NCBI GenBank assembly: GCA_036375695.1
Contig: DASVBU010000010.1
Coordinates: forward strand, 1-41,720
Direction of reading: 5' to 3'
Source: ZC4RG35 sp036375695
GTDB lineage: Bacteria; Actinomycetota; Acidimicrobiia; Spongiisociales; ZC4RG35
Length of the DNA: 41,720 bases
The notes beneath the pieces are model-generated. The model made no database searches. It saw only the letters and a list, made by a program, of their open reading frames with translations, and was not told where the DNA came from. Within the stretch, counting starts at the first letter, position 1, and each line of letters begins with the position of its first letter. Of the stretch, positions 25,167 through 32,838 are shown one piece after another. The position numbers and the translations under genes were made by a program.

Positions 25167-26042
25167 GTGCTGGCCCTACCCCACATCGCATCGGGCAAGG
25201 TGCGGGAGATCTACGAGATCGATGCCGATCGACTCCTCTTCGTGGCCACCGACCGGATCTCGGCCTTCGACGTCATCCTCAACCAGGAGATCCCCGACAA
25301 GGGCCGGGTCCTGACCGGTCTCAGCCTTCATTTCTTCGACTATCTGGGCACACCAGACCACTTCATCACCACCGATCTCTCCGAGATCCCCGGCATAGAG
25401 GAAGCGGAGACCCACTGGCTGCGGGGACGGGCGATGGTGGTGCGGCGGGCGGAGGTGATCCCCGTGGAGTGCGTGGTCAGGGGCTATCTCTACGGGTCGT
25501 CGTGGCGTGAGTATCGGGATGGCGGTGGCCCGACCACCGAGCACCTCCCGCCGGGCCTGCGTCTCGCCGACAAGCTGGAGGAGCCGATCTTCACCCCCGC
25601 CACGAAGGAGTCGTCCGGCCACGACGTCAACATCGACGAGGCCACGGCGCGGTCCACGCTCGGCGACGACCTCTACGAGGAGCTGCGCAACCGCTCGCTG
25701 GACATCTACCGACGGGCTTCCGGGTACGCGGCCGACAGGGGGGTCATCCTGGCCGACACCAAGTTCGAGTTCGGGTTCGCCGACGGAGAGTTGCTCCTCA
25801 TCGACGAGGTGCTGACGCCCGACTCCTCTCGCTACTGGCCGGCGGATCGATGGCAGCCCGGCTCCGACGTGCCTTCGTTCGACAAGCAGTACGTGCGCGA
25901 GTGGCTGGAGACACAGGACTGGGACAAGGGCCCGCCCGCGCCGGACCTCCCCGAGGAGATCGTGGAGGGGACCCGCACCCGCTACGTCGAGGCCTACGAG
26001 CGGATCACCGGCCGGTCGTTCCACGAGTACCTGGGGCGATGA
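25167..26042 (+). CDS. purC: Phosphoribosylaminoimidazole-succinocarboxamide synthase
   Basis: A 291-residue SAICAR synthetase joining CAIR and aspartate with ATP. Motifs: 'ASGKVREIYEID' glycine loop, 'VATDRISAFDVIL', 'RRAEVIPVECVVRGYLYGS', 'ILADTKFEFGF' and 'IDEVLTPDSSRYWP'. The size suits the longer, yeast-like form. GTG 25167 is chosen because it directly precedes the conserved start and has the TACGAT box 8 nt upstream; an in-frame start at 25119 would add 16 unconserved residues. First gene of the purC-S-Q-L-F-M operon; its TGA overlaps purS. Confidence 0.95.
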   Translation: MLALPHIASGKVREIYEIDADRLLFVATDRISAFDVILNQEIPDKGRVLTGLSLHFFDYLGTPDHFITTDLSEIPGIEEAETHWLRGRAMVVRRAEVIPVECVVRGYLYGSSWREYRDGGGPTTEHLPPGLRLADKLEEPIFTPATKESSGHDVNIDEATARSTLGDDLYEELRNRSLDIYRRASGYAADRGVILADTKFEFGFADGELLLIDEVLTPDSSRYWPADRWQPGSDVPSFDKQYVREWLETQDWDKGPPAPDLPEEIVEGTRTRYVEAYERITGRSFHEYLGR

Positions 26043-26281
26043 AAGTCAGGGTCACCATCGATCGCCGCGGCGAGATCGCCGACCCCGAGGGGGCCACCGT
26101 TCAGCGCGCCCTGCAGGACCTCGGGTTCGCGGAGGTGCAGGAGGTGCGGATGAACCGAGTGATCGACCTCCAGGTCGACGGTGACGACCCGGAGACCGTC
26201 CGCAGGCGCGTGGTCGAGATGTGCCGCCAGCTCCTCGCCAACCCCGTGCTGGAGGACTTCGAGGTGGAGATCATCGGATGA
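26039..26281 (+). CDS. purS: FGAM synthase subunit PurS
   Basis: An 80-residue PurS, the small subunit that bridges PurL and PurQ in the three-part FGAM synthase of Gram-positive bacteria. Recognised by size, position and 'GATVQRALQDLGF', 'VRMNRVIDLQVDG' and 'CRQLLANPVLEDFEVEI'. ATG 26039 overlaps the purC TGA and its own TGA overlaps purQ, both by 4 nt, so expression should be stoichiometric. Confidence 0.95.
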   Translation: MKVRVTIDRRGEIADPEGATVQRALQDLGFAEVQEVRMNRVIDLQVDGDDPETVRRRVVEMCRQLLANPVLEDFEVEIIG

Positions 26282-26928
26282 GGGTGGCGGTGGCGGTTTT
26301 CCCCGGCAGCAACTGCGAGCGCGACGTCGCCCGGGCGCTCCGCTCCCTCGGCGCCGACCCCGAACTGGTCTGGCATCGGGAGACCGACCTCACGGGGTTC
26401 GACGGCGTCGTCCTCCCCGGAGGGTTCGCCCACGGCGACGCCCTGCGCACGGGAGCGATCGCGGCACTGTCGCCGATCATGGAGCCGGTGCGTCGGATGG
26501 CCGAGGCCGGGCGGCCGGTCTTGGGCATCTGCAACGGCTTCCAGATCCTCTGTGAGACCGGCCTGCTGCCCGGAGCGCTGATCGCAAACCGCGACCTCGC
26601 CTTCATCTGCCGGTTCGTCGAGGTCGAGGTGATGGACACCAACAGCGTTCTCACCGCGGCCGCCGAGCCCGGTCAGGTGCTCCGCATCCCCCTCAACTCC
26701 TACGAAGGGAACTGGGTCGACCCGAGCCGCACCGGGCGGGTGGTGGCGCGCTATCGCGACGACCCCAACGGCTCCCAGGATCAAGCCGCCGCAGTGGCCA
26801 ACGAGACCGGCAACGTGGTCGGGATCATGCCCCATCCGGAGCGGGCCTCGGATCCCCTGCTCGGATCGGATGACGGCCTGGTCCTCCTCGAAGGCTTCGT
26901 GAGATCGCTCCGATCGGTCCCGGCATGA
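26278..26928 (+). CDS. purQ: FGAM synthase glutaminase subunit PurQ
   Basis: A 216-residue class I glutamine amidotransferase feeding ammonia to PurL. The nucleophile Cys lies in 'LGICNGFQIL', His and Glu in 'MPHPER', with 'FPGSNCERDVARAL' at the N-terminus and 'LPGGFAHGDALRTGAIAA', where most PurQ have GGFSYGDYLR: a small variation outside the catalytic triad. Four-nucleotide overlaps with purS and purL. Confidence 0.95.
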   Translation: MRVAVAVFPGSNCERDVARALRSLGADPELVWHRETDLTGFDGVVLPGGFAHGDALRTGAIAALSPIMEPVRRMAEAGRPVLGICNGFQILCETGLLPGALIANRDLAFICRFVEVEVMDTNSVLTAAAEPGQVLRIPLNSYEGNWVDPSRTGRVVARYRDDPNGSQDQAAAVANETGNVVGIMPHPERASDPLLGSDDGLVLLEGFVRSLRSVPA

Positions 26929-29075
26929 CCACCGTCGACACCCCCGTCTACGCCCAACTCGGCATGACGGAGGAGGAGTACGGGTCGGTGGTCACGATCC
27001 TGGGCCGGGAGCCGCGGCCGGCAGAGCTCGCCATGTACTCCGTGATGTGGTCGGAGCACTGCTCCTACAAGTCGTCCCGGGCCCATCTGCGGCGCTTCCC
27101 GACCGAGGCGCCATGGCTCGTGGTCGGCCCCGGGGAGAATGCCGGCGTGGTGGACATCGGCGACGGCTGGCTCGCCGCCATCCGCATCGAGAGCCACAAC
27201 CACCCGTCGTTCGTCGAGCCCTACCAGGGGGCGGCCACCGGTGTCGGTGGCATCCTCCGGGACGTCTTCACCATGGGCGCCCGGCCGATGGCACTGTGGG
27301 ACCAGATCCGCTTCGGGCCGCTGGACCAACCCCGGAACCGCTACCTCTTCGGTGGTGTGGTCTCCGGTATCGCCGGCTACGGGAACGCCGTGGGGGTGCC
27401 TACGGTCGGGGGCGAGGTCGAGTTCGACGACTGCTACTCGGGCAACCCGCTGGTCAACGTGATGTGCCTGGGGATCCTGCGCAAGGAGCAGCTCGTCCTG
27501 GGGACCGCCGGCGAGCCCGGGAACGTGGCCATCCTGCTCGGGGCCGCCACCGGGAGAGACGGCATCGGCGGGGCGTCGGTCCTGGCATCGGCGTCGTTCG
27601 ACGAGGAGGCGGCAGAGAAGCGGCCCAGCGTCCAGGTGGGCGACCCGTTCCAGGAGAAGAAGCTGATCGAGGCCTGCCTCGAGCTGTACGAACGGGACCT
27701 GGTGGCGGGGATCCAGGACCTGGGCGCGGCCGGGCTCTCCTGCGCCACCTCGGAGCCGGCCGGACGCGCCGCGCTGGGAATGGACGTCGACCTCGACCGG
27801 GTCCATCTCCGCGAGACCGGCATGACGGCACCCGAGATCCTGATGTCGGAGTCGCAGGAGCGCATGCTGGCCTTCGTCCGTCCCGACAAGGTCGACGAAG
27901 TCCTCGAGGTCGCCACCAGGTGGGAGATCGACGCATCCGTCATCGGCACGGTGAGGTCGGACGACCGGCTGGTGGTGAGCCATCACGGCGAACTGGTGGC
28001 CGACGTCCCGGCAGCCTCCCTGTCCGAGAATGCCCCCCTGTACCGCCGGCCCGTGGAGCGGCCTCACTGGATCGACGACCTCTGGGCCGAGCCGTTCCAG
28101 CCGGGCGAGGTGCCCGTGGTCGCCACCCTGCTCCGCCTCCTCCGGCACCCCGGCGTCGGGTCGGCCGCATGGGCCTACGAGCAGTACGACCACATGCTGT
28201 TCCTCGGCACCGTGGTCGGCCCGGGCGGCGACGGGTCGCTCCTCCGTGTCGAAGGCACCGGCAAGGGGCTCGCCGTCTCCACCGACGGCAACGGCCGGCT
28301 CTGCCTCCTCGACCCGCGCCGGGGCGCGGCGCGGCTGGTGTGGGAGGCGGCCCTCAACGTCGCCGTCACCGGCGCCCGCCCGATCGCGGCCGTGGACAAC
28401 CTCAACCTGGGCAACCCCGAGAAGCCGGAGGTGATGTGGCAGCTGGTCGAGGTGGTGGAGGGCATCTCCGAGGCCTGCGAGGCGCTGGGCATCCCGGTCG
28501 TGGGCGGGAACGTCTCCCTGTACAACGAGACCGACGGCCGTGACATCAACCCGACTCCCGTGGTCGGGGTCCTCGGTCTCGCCGACCCCATGCCCGCTCC
28601 GCCGCCCCGTCTCGATAGGGCCGAGCCAGGGATGGAGATCTGGCTCGTCGGACCCCACCCATCCGACAACTTCGCCGGCTCCTATCTCGAGCGTCTCCAT
28701 GGCCCGGCCCGAGGCCGTCCCACCTCGCCGGATCCCGAGGTCGGCCCGGCGGTGATCGACGAGGCGATCCGTCTCGCCCGTGTCGCCCCGGTGCTCCACG
28801 ACGTCTCCGACGGTGGCATGGCCGTGGCCGTGGCCGAGATCTGCATCGCCTCGGGTGTCGGCGCAACCATCGAGGTGGAGGGGACTGCCGAGCTCTTCGG
28901 CGAGGACCCGCATCGTTTCGTCGCCGTCGTCCCACCCGGGTGGGATCCACCAGCGCTGGGTCGTCGGATCGGGACGATGGGTGGTGACATGCTCCGTATC
29001 GGCGACGAGAGCGTCTCCGTCTCCGCGATCGCCGAGGCCTGGCGCGGGGCGATCTCCGAGGCGATGCGACCATGA
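26925..29075 (+). CDS. purL: FGAM synthase large subunit PurL
   Basis: A 716-residue small-type PurL that converts FGAR to FGAM with ATP and PurQ-derived ammonia. Motifs: 'WSEHCSYKSSRAHLR', the substrate motif 'RIESHNHPS', 'GVGGILRDVFTMGARP', 'GIQDLGAAGLSCATSE', and in the second PurM-like half 'VVGGNVSLYNET' and 'LHDVSDGGMAVAVAE'. The length fits the PurS/PurQ-dependent class. Its TGA overlaps the ATG of the mobA-purF frame (ATGA), so that frame is coupled to purL. Confidence 0.96.
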   Translation: MTTVDTPVYAQLGMTEEEYGSVVTILGREPRPAELAMYSVMWSEHCSYKSSRAHLRRFPTEAPWLVVGPGENAGVVDIGDGWLAAIRIESHNHPSFVEPYQGAATGVGGILRDVFTMGARPMALWDQIRFGPLDQPRNRYLFGGVVSGIAGYGNAVGVPTVGGEVEFDDCYSGNPLVNVMCLGILRKEQLVLGTAGEPGNVAILLGAATGRDGIGGASVLASASFDEEAAEKRPSVQVGDPFQEKKLIEACLELYERDLVAGIQDLGAAGLSCATSEPAGRAALGMDVDLDRVHLRETGMTAPEILMSESQERMLAFVRPDKVDEVLEVATRWEIDASVIGTVRSDDRLVVSHHGELVADVPAASLSENAPLYRRPVERPHWIDDLWAEPFQPGEVPVVATLLRLLRHPGVGSAAWAYEQYDHMLFLGTVVGPGGDGSLLRVEGTGKGLAVSTDGNGRLCLLDPRRGAARLVWEAALNVAVTGARPIAAVDNLNLGNPEKPEVMWQLVEVVEGISEACEALGIPVVGGNVSLYNETDGRDINPTPVVGVLGLADPMPAPPPRLDRAEPGMEIWLVGPHPSDNFAGSYLERLHGPARGRPTSPDPEVGPAVIDEAIRLARVAPVLHDVSDGGMAVAVAEICIASGVGATIEVEGTAELFGEDPHRFVAVVPPGWDPPALGRRIGTMGGDMLRIGDESVSVSAIAEAWRGAISEAMRP

Positions 29076-31039
29076 CCGTCCTGGGTGCCGTTCTGGCCGG
29101 CGGCGCCAGCACCCGCATGGGCCGGGACAAGGCCGAGGTCGTGGTCGATGGCCGCACCATGCTCGAGCGAGTCACGGGCGCCCTGGCCGCGGCCTGCGAC
29201 CGGGTGGTCGTGCTCGGCCCGGAGCGGGAGGGCTATGAGACGTGGCCCGACCGGGACCCGGGATCCGGCCCCCTCGGCGGTCTGACCAACGCCCTGGAAC
29301 GGGCCGACACCGGCCATGTCCTGCTGGTGGCGGTGGACAACGCCTACGTCAGGCCCGAGACCCTGTCTCGCCTGGCAGCCCTGGCCGGTGACGCCCCGGT
29401 GGTCCCGGTCGACGAGCGCGGGATCCGCCAGGTGACCTGTGCCGTGTACCCCACCGCGGTTGCGGGGATCGCCCGGGAGGAGCTCGAGGCAGGCGGGTCG
29501 CTGCAGACCCTGCTCGACCGTGTTGCCTTCCGGCCCGTGACCCCGGAGGAATGGGGGGCCTGGGGCGAGGACGGCCGCAGCTGGCACTCGGTGGACGACG
29601 AGGCGTCCCTCCAAGCGGCGGAGGCGGCGTACGATGGCGATGTGCCCGGTGAGGCCTGCGGTGTGTTTGCGGCGTACTCGACGACGCAACGCGTGTCACA
29701 CCTCATCTACTTCGGCCTCTTCGCCCTCCAGCACCGCGGGCAGGAGTCGGCCGGGATCGCCACGTCGAATGGCGAGACCGTCACCGTCTACAAGGACCTC
29801 GGCCTGGTGGCCCAGGTTTTCGACGAGTCCTCGCTCGCCGGTCTCGACGGTCATCTCGGCATCGGCCACACCCGCTACTCGACCACTGGCTCCAACACCT
29901 GGGCCAACTCCCAGCCGGCCCACCGGCAGGCGGGAACGACCTCGATCGCCCTGGGTCACAACGGCAACCTGACCAACACCGCCGAGCTCGCCGCCCGTCT
30001 CGGGATCAACGGCGCCACCACCGACTCCGACCTGATGGCAGAGGATCTGGCCCGCGCCATCGACGACAACTGGAGCGACGATCGCGGGCTGGAGCGCGCC
30101 CTCATGGAGGTGGCACCGGGCTGGAAGGGCGCCTTCTCGCTGGTGATCATGGACCAGGGCCGGATCGTCGGCCTGCGCGACCCGCACGGGTTCAGACCGC
30201 TCTGCCTGGGCTCCCTCCCGGACGGCGGCTGGGTGCTGGCATCGGAGACGGCGGCCCTGGACCTGGTCGGCGCCCGGTTCGTACGGGAGGTCGGCGCCGG
30301 GGAGATGGTCGTGATCGACGCCACCGGTGTCCGGAGCTACCACCCGTTCGCAGAGGTGGAGCCGAAGCTGTGTCTCTTCGAGTTCGTCTACTTCGCCCGG
30401 CCCGACAGCCACATGTACGGCCGGAACATCCACGCCGCCCGCACCGCGATGGGTCGCCGTCTCGCCGGGGAGCATCCAGTGGACGCCGACGTGGTGGTCC
30501 CGGTGCCCGAGTCGGGGATCCCGGCCGCCCAGGGCTTCGCCGCCGAGAGCGGGATCCCCTATCACGACGGCCTGGTCAAGAACCGCTACGTCGGCCGCAC
30601 CTTCATCGAGCCGACACAGATGCTCCGGGACCGCGGGATCCGTCTCAAGCTCAACGTGCTCAGCGACAGCATGGAGGGAAAGCGGGTCGTTCTCGTCGAC
30701 GACTCCATCGTCCGGGGCTCGACCACCCGCAAGCTCGTGGAGATGGTCAGGGAGGCCGGTGCCACCGAGGTCCATCTCCGGGTGTCGTCGCCGCCGTACC
30801 GCTGGCCCTGCTTCTACGGGATGGACACGTCGGACCGGTCGACCCTGATCGCCGCCACGATGGAGGTCGACGAGATCCGGGAGAGCCTCGGGTGCGACAC
30901 CCTCGGGTACCTCTCGCTGGAGGGCCTGCTCGAGGCCACCGGGGTTGCCGACGCCGGGTTCTGCACCGCCTGCCTGTCCGGCGACTACCCCACCCAGATC
31001 CCGGAGATCGCGGACAAGTTCCAGCTCGAGCGGTCATGA
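29072..31039 (+). CDS. purF: MobA-like nucleotidyltransferase fused in frame to PurF
   Basis: One open frame of 655 residues. Residues 1-190 form a complete MobA-like domain (molybdenum cofactor guanylyltransferase): 'LAGGASTRMGRDKA' (8-21), 'GPLGGL' (66-71), metal-type Asp89 in 'LLVAVDNAYV' (family usually CDMPF), ending 'SVDDEASLQAAEAA' as free MobA proteins do. Residues 191-655 form a complete PurF: nucleophile Cys196 in 'GEACGVFAAY', 'LQHRGQESAG', PRPP motif 'VVLVDDSIVRGSTTRKLV', and all four Fe-S cysteines of the Bacillus type ('KLCLFEF', 'RWPCFYG', 'FCTACLSG'). PurF makes phosphoribosylamine, the first step of purine synthesis, and needs its Cys at the N-terminus, so the MobA part must be removed or PurF made separately. 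ATGA overlap with purL; the stop overlaps purM. Confidence 0.85.
   Translation: MTVLGAVLAGGASTRMGRDKAEVVVDGRTMLERVTGALAAACDRVVVLGPEREGYETWPDRDPGSGPLGGLTNALERADTGHVLLVAVDNAYVRPETLSRLAALAGDAPVVPVDERGIRQVTCAVYPTAVAGIAREELEAGGSLQTLLDRVAFRPVTPEEWGAWGEDGRSWHSVDDEASLQAAEAAYDGDVPGEACGVFAAYSTTQRVSHLIYFGLFALQHRGQESAGIATSNGETVTVYKDLGLVAQVFDESSLAGLDGHLGIGHTRYSTTGSNTWANSQPAHRQAGTTSIALGHNGNLTNTAELAARLGINGATTDSDLMAEDLARAIDDNWSDDRGLERALMEVAPGWKGAFSLVIMDQGRIVGLRDPHGFRPLCLGSLPDGGWVLASETAALDLVGARFVREVGAGEMVVIDATGVRSYHPFAEVEPKLCLFEFVYFARPDSHMYGRNIHAARTAMGRRLAGEHPVDADVVVPVPESGIPAAQGFAAESGIPYHDGLVKNRYVGRTFIEPTQMLRDRGIRLKLNVLSDSMEGKRVVLVDDSIVRGSTTRKLVEMVREAGATEVHLRVSSPPYRWPCFYGMDTSDRSTLIAATMEVDEIRESLGCDTLGYLSLEGLLEATGVADAGFCTACLSGDYPTQIPEIADKFQLERS
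29630..29644 (+). promoter_or_regulatory. Internal leaderless-type promoter and GTG start for purF
   Basis: TACGAT (29630-29635), 6 nt, then GTG 29642 in the fused frame, exactly at the junction of the MobA-like and PurF domains. The same box and spacing precede other first genes here: TACGAT-8-GTG at purC, TACGGT-6-GTG at purB. Initiation at GTG gives the peptide MPGEA before Cys. Confidence 0.5.
29642..31039 (+). CDS. purF: Amidophosphoribosyltransferase, alternative internal start
   Basis: Reading from GTG 29642 gives a 465-residue PurF of normal size with a 5-residue propeptide (MPGEA) before the catalytic Cys. Short propeptides are normal in Bacillus-type PurF and are removed autocatalytically. 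This entry is the free-standing version of the C-terminal part of the 29072-31039 frame. The box at 29630-29635 and the lack of a Shine-Dalgarno favour a leaderless transcript. Sequence alone cannot say whether this form, the fusion, or both are made. Confidence 0.6.
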   Translation: MPGEACGVFAAYSTTQRVSHLIYFGLFALQHRGQESAGIATSNGETVTVYKDLGLVAQVFDESSLAGLDGHLGIGHTRYSTTGSNTWANSQPAHRQAGTTSIALGHNGNLTNTAELAARLGINGATTDSDLMAEDLARAIDDNWSDDRGLERALMEVAPGWKGAFSLVIMDQGRIVGLRDPHGFRPLCLGSLPDGGWVLASETAALDLVGARFVREVGAGEMVVIDATGVRSYHPFAEVEPKLCLFEFVYFARPDSHMYGRNIHAARTAMGRRLAGEHPVDADVVVPVPESGIPAAQGFAAESGIPYHDGLVKNRYVGRTFIEPTQMLRDRGIRLKLNVLSDSMEGKRVVLVDDSIVRGSTTRKLVEMVREAGATEVHLRVSSPPYRWPCFYGMDTSDRSTLIAATMEVDEIRESLGCDTLGYLSLEGLLEATGVADAGFCTACLSGDYPTQIPEIADKFQLERS

Positions 31040-31998
31040 CCTCGTACCGGCGGGCGGGGGTCGATCTCGAGGGCGCCGAGGCCCACGTCGAGCGCATCGC
31101 CGACGTGGTCACCTCGACGTGGGGGCCGAACGTCGTCGGCTCGTTCGGTGGGTTCGCCTCCGGCATCACGATCCCGGAGGACATCCGCAAGCCGGTCCTC
31201 ATGATGACCACCGACGGTGTGGGTACGAAGCTCGACCTGGCCCGCCGCGCCGGGAAATGGGACGGTGTCGGCTGGGACCTGGTGGCGATGTGTGTCGACG
31301 ACCTGGTGGCAGCAGGGGCGCGACCTCTGGCCATGGTGGACTACATGGCGGTGGGCCGTCTCGATGCCGAGCGCGACCGCACCATCGTCGCCTCGATCGC
31401 CGAGGCCTCGGCCAAGGCGGGGGCCGCACTGCTCGGTGGCGAGACCGCCGAGCACCCGGGCGTGATGGATCCCGACGCCGTCGACCTGGCCGGCGCCGCC
31501 CTCGGCGTGGTGGAGGCGGGTGAGGAGCTCGGACCGTCCCGGGTGACGGTCGGCGACGTCATCATCGGCCTCCCCTCCCCGAACCTCCGCTCCAACGGCT
31601 TCTCACTTGTCCGGGAGGTGTTCGGGGAGGACGTCGAGAACCACTTCGACCTGCTGCTCGAGCCCTCGGTGATCTACACGCCCCTCGTCCTCGAGGCGAC
31701 CTCCACGGGTGCCGTCAGGTCGGCCGCCCACATCACCGGTGGCGGTATCCCGGGCAACCTCCCCCGAGCCCTCCCCGAGGGAACGGGGGCGGTGATCGAC
31801 ACGTCGACGTGGGAGCGCCCGCAGGTCTTCGACCTGATCGAGGAGCGTGGCGTGCCCCGTGACGAGATGTTCCGGGTGTTCAACATGGGAATAGGTTTCT
31901 GCCTCGTCGTCGCCCGGGACTCGGCGGAAGAAGTCCTGCGGCTCGGTGGTTCCCTGGTCGGTGAGGTCGTCGCCGGATCGGGAGTCAGCCTGCAGTGA
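31036..31998 (+). CDS. purM: Phosphoribosylformylglycinamidine cyclo-ligase
   Basis: A 320-residue AIR synthetase closing the imidazole ring of FGAM with ATP. Landmarks: 'MTTDGVGTKLDLAR', 'VDDLVAAGARPLAMVDYMAV', 'ALLGGETAEHPGVM', 'GLPSPNLRSNGFSLVR', 'HITGGGIPGNLPRALPEG' and 'FNMGIGF'. Length is at the short end of the family range. ATG 31036 overlaps the purF TGA and its own stop overlaps the next gene, ending a run of overlaps that starts at purC. Confidence 0.95.
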   Translation: MTSYRRAGVDLEGAEAHVERIADVVTSTWGPNVVGSFGGFASGITIPEDIRKPVLMMTTDGVGTKLDLARRAGKWDGVGWDLVAMCVDDLVAAGARPLAMVDYMAVGRLDAERDRTIVASIAEASAKAGAALLGGETAEHPGVMDPDAVDLAGAALGVVEAGEELGPSRVTVGDVIIGLPSPNLRSNGFSLVREVFGEDVENHFDLLLEPSVIYTPLVLEATSTGAVRSAAHITGGGIPGNLPRALPEGTGAVIDTSTWERPQVFDLIEERGVPRDEMFRVFNMGIGFCLVVARDSAEEVLRLGGSLVGEVVAGSGVSLQ

Positions 31999-32789
31999 AG
32001 TTCGGTGAAGCGAGCGCCGTCCGGAAGGTCGACGCCGGGTCGTACACCGCCGAGATCCAGGAAGGCTGGGACATATTCGGGGTCAGCAACGGCGGATATC
32101 TCCTCGCCACCCTGGCCCGGGCCATGGGTGAGGAGGCCCTCGGAAGAGACCTGGTGTCGATATCCGCCCGGTTCCTCAATCCGGGTCGGGCCGGGCAGGC
32201 CCGCATCGAGGTGGAGACGCTCAAGGAAGGCCGGGGCACGACGACCCTCCAGGGCCGGATGCTCGCCGGCGACCGCCCGTTGTTCGTGGCCCACGCCACC
32301 TTCGCCGTCCCCGGGATGGGTGTCCCGATCGACATCTCCTATGAGGATGCGCCGTCGGTTCCGCCACCGGACCAGTGTGTCCGGCTCCTCCCCGTCGACG
32401 ACCGGCCGCTCCCCCCTCCCTTTGCCGACAAGGTGGAGATCCTGATGCGGCCGGAGGACGCCGTCATGGGAGATGCCGCCGAAGGCCGCTCCCCGGACAT
32501 CAAAGGCTGGTTCAGGCTCCTCGGCGGTGAGCTCATCGACCCGTACGGCCTGGTGCTGGCCGCGGACGCCTTCCCGCCGGCCGTGTTCACGGCGAACCTG
32601 CCCATGGGCTGGACCCCGACCATCGATCTCAGCGTCTACGTGCGCGACCCGGGCCCGCACGAGATCGTCAAATCCCACGTCCACACCCGTCATATCACCG
32701 GCGGCTGGCTCGAGGAGGACGTGGAGATGTGGGACACAGCGGGCAACCTCGTCGCACAGTCGAGACAGCTCGCCCTCCTGGCGCGGTGA
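31995..32789 (+). CDS. Acyl-CoA thioesterase-like protein (TesB-type double hotdog)
   Basis: A 264-residue protein with two hotdog domains: N-terminal with 'GVSNGGYLLATLARAMGEEA', 'VSISARFLNPGRAGQARIEV', 'VAHATFAVPG'; C-terminal with 'SPDIKGWFRL' and 'WTPTIDLSVYVRDPGP'. This is the layout of the TesB-like acyl-CoA thioesterase group of actinobacteria. GTG 31995 overlaps the purM TGA by 4 nt (GTGA), so it is the last gene of the purine operon, although no purine role is known for the family. No terminator hairpin is obvious in the 49 nt before the convergent HNH gene. Confidence 0.8.
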   Translation: MKFGEASAVRKVDAGSYTAEIQEGWDIFGVSNGGYLLATLARAMGEEALGRDLVSISARFLNPGRAGQARIEVETLKEGRGTTTLQGRMLAGDRPLFVAHATFAVPGMGVPIDISYEDAPSVPPPDQCVRLLPVDDRPLPPPFADKVEILMRPEDAVMGDAAEGRSPDIKGWFRLLGGELIDPYGLVLAADAFPPAVFTANLPMGWTPTIDLSVYVRDPGPHEIVKSHVHTRHITGGWLEEDVEMWDTAGNLVAQSRQLALLAR

Positions 32790-32838
32790 TCCGTGTGCGG
32801 GAACCCTGGGACGTGCTGTGGATCGGTTGGAGGCGAGT

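Noticed and set aside
29630..29644. Mere sequencing error or lost stop at the mobA/purF junction
   Set aside because: Both domains stay in the same frame, with normal codon bias and no aberrant residues at the joint, and the internal promoter pattern is intact. An error is still possible and is listed as a refuting result, but nothing in the sequence suggests one.
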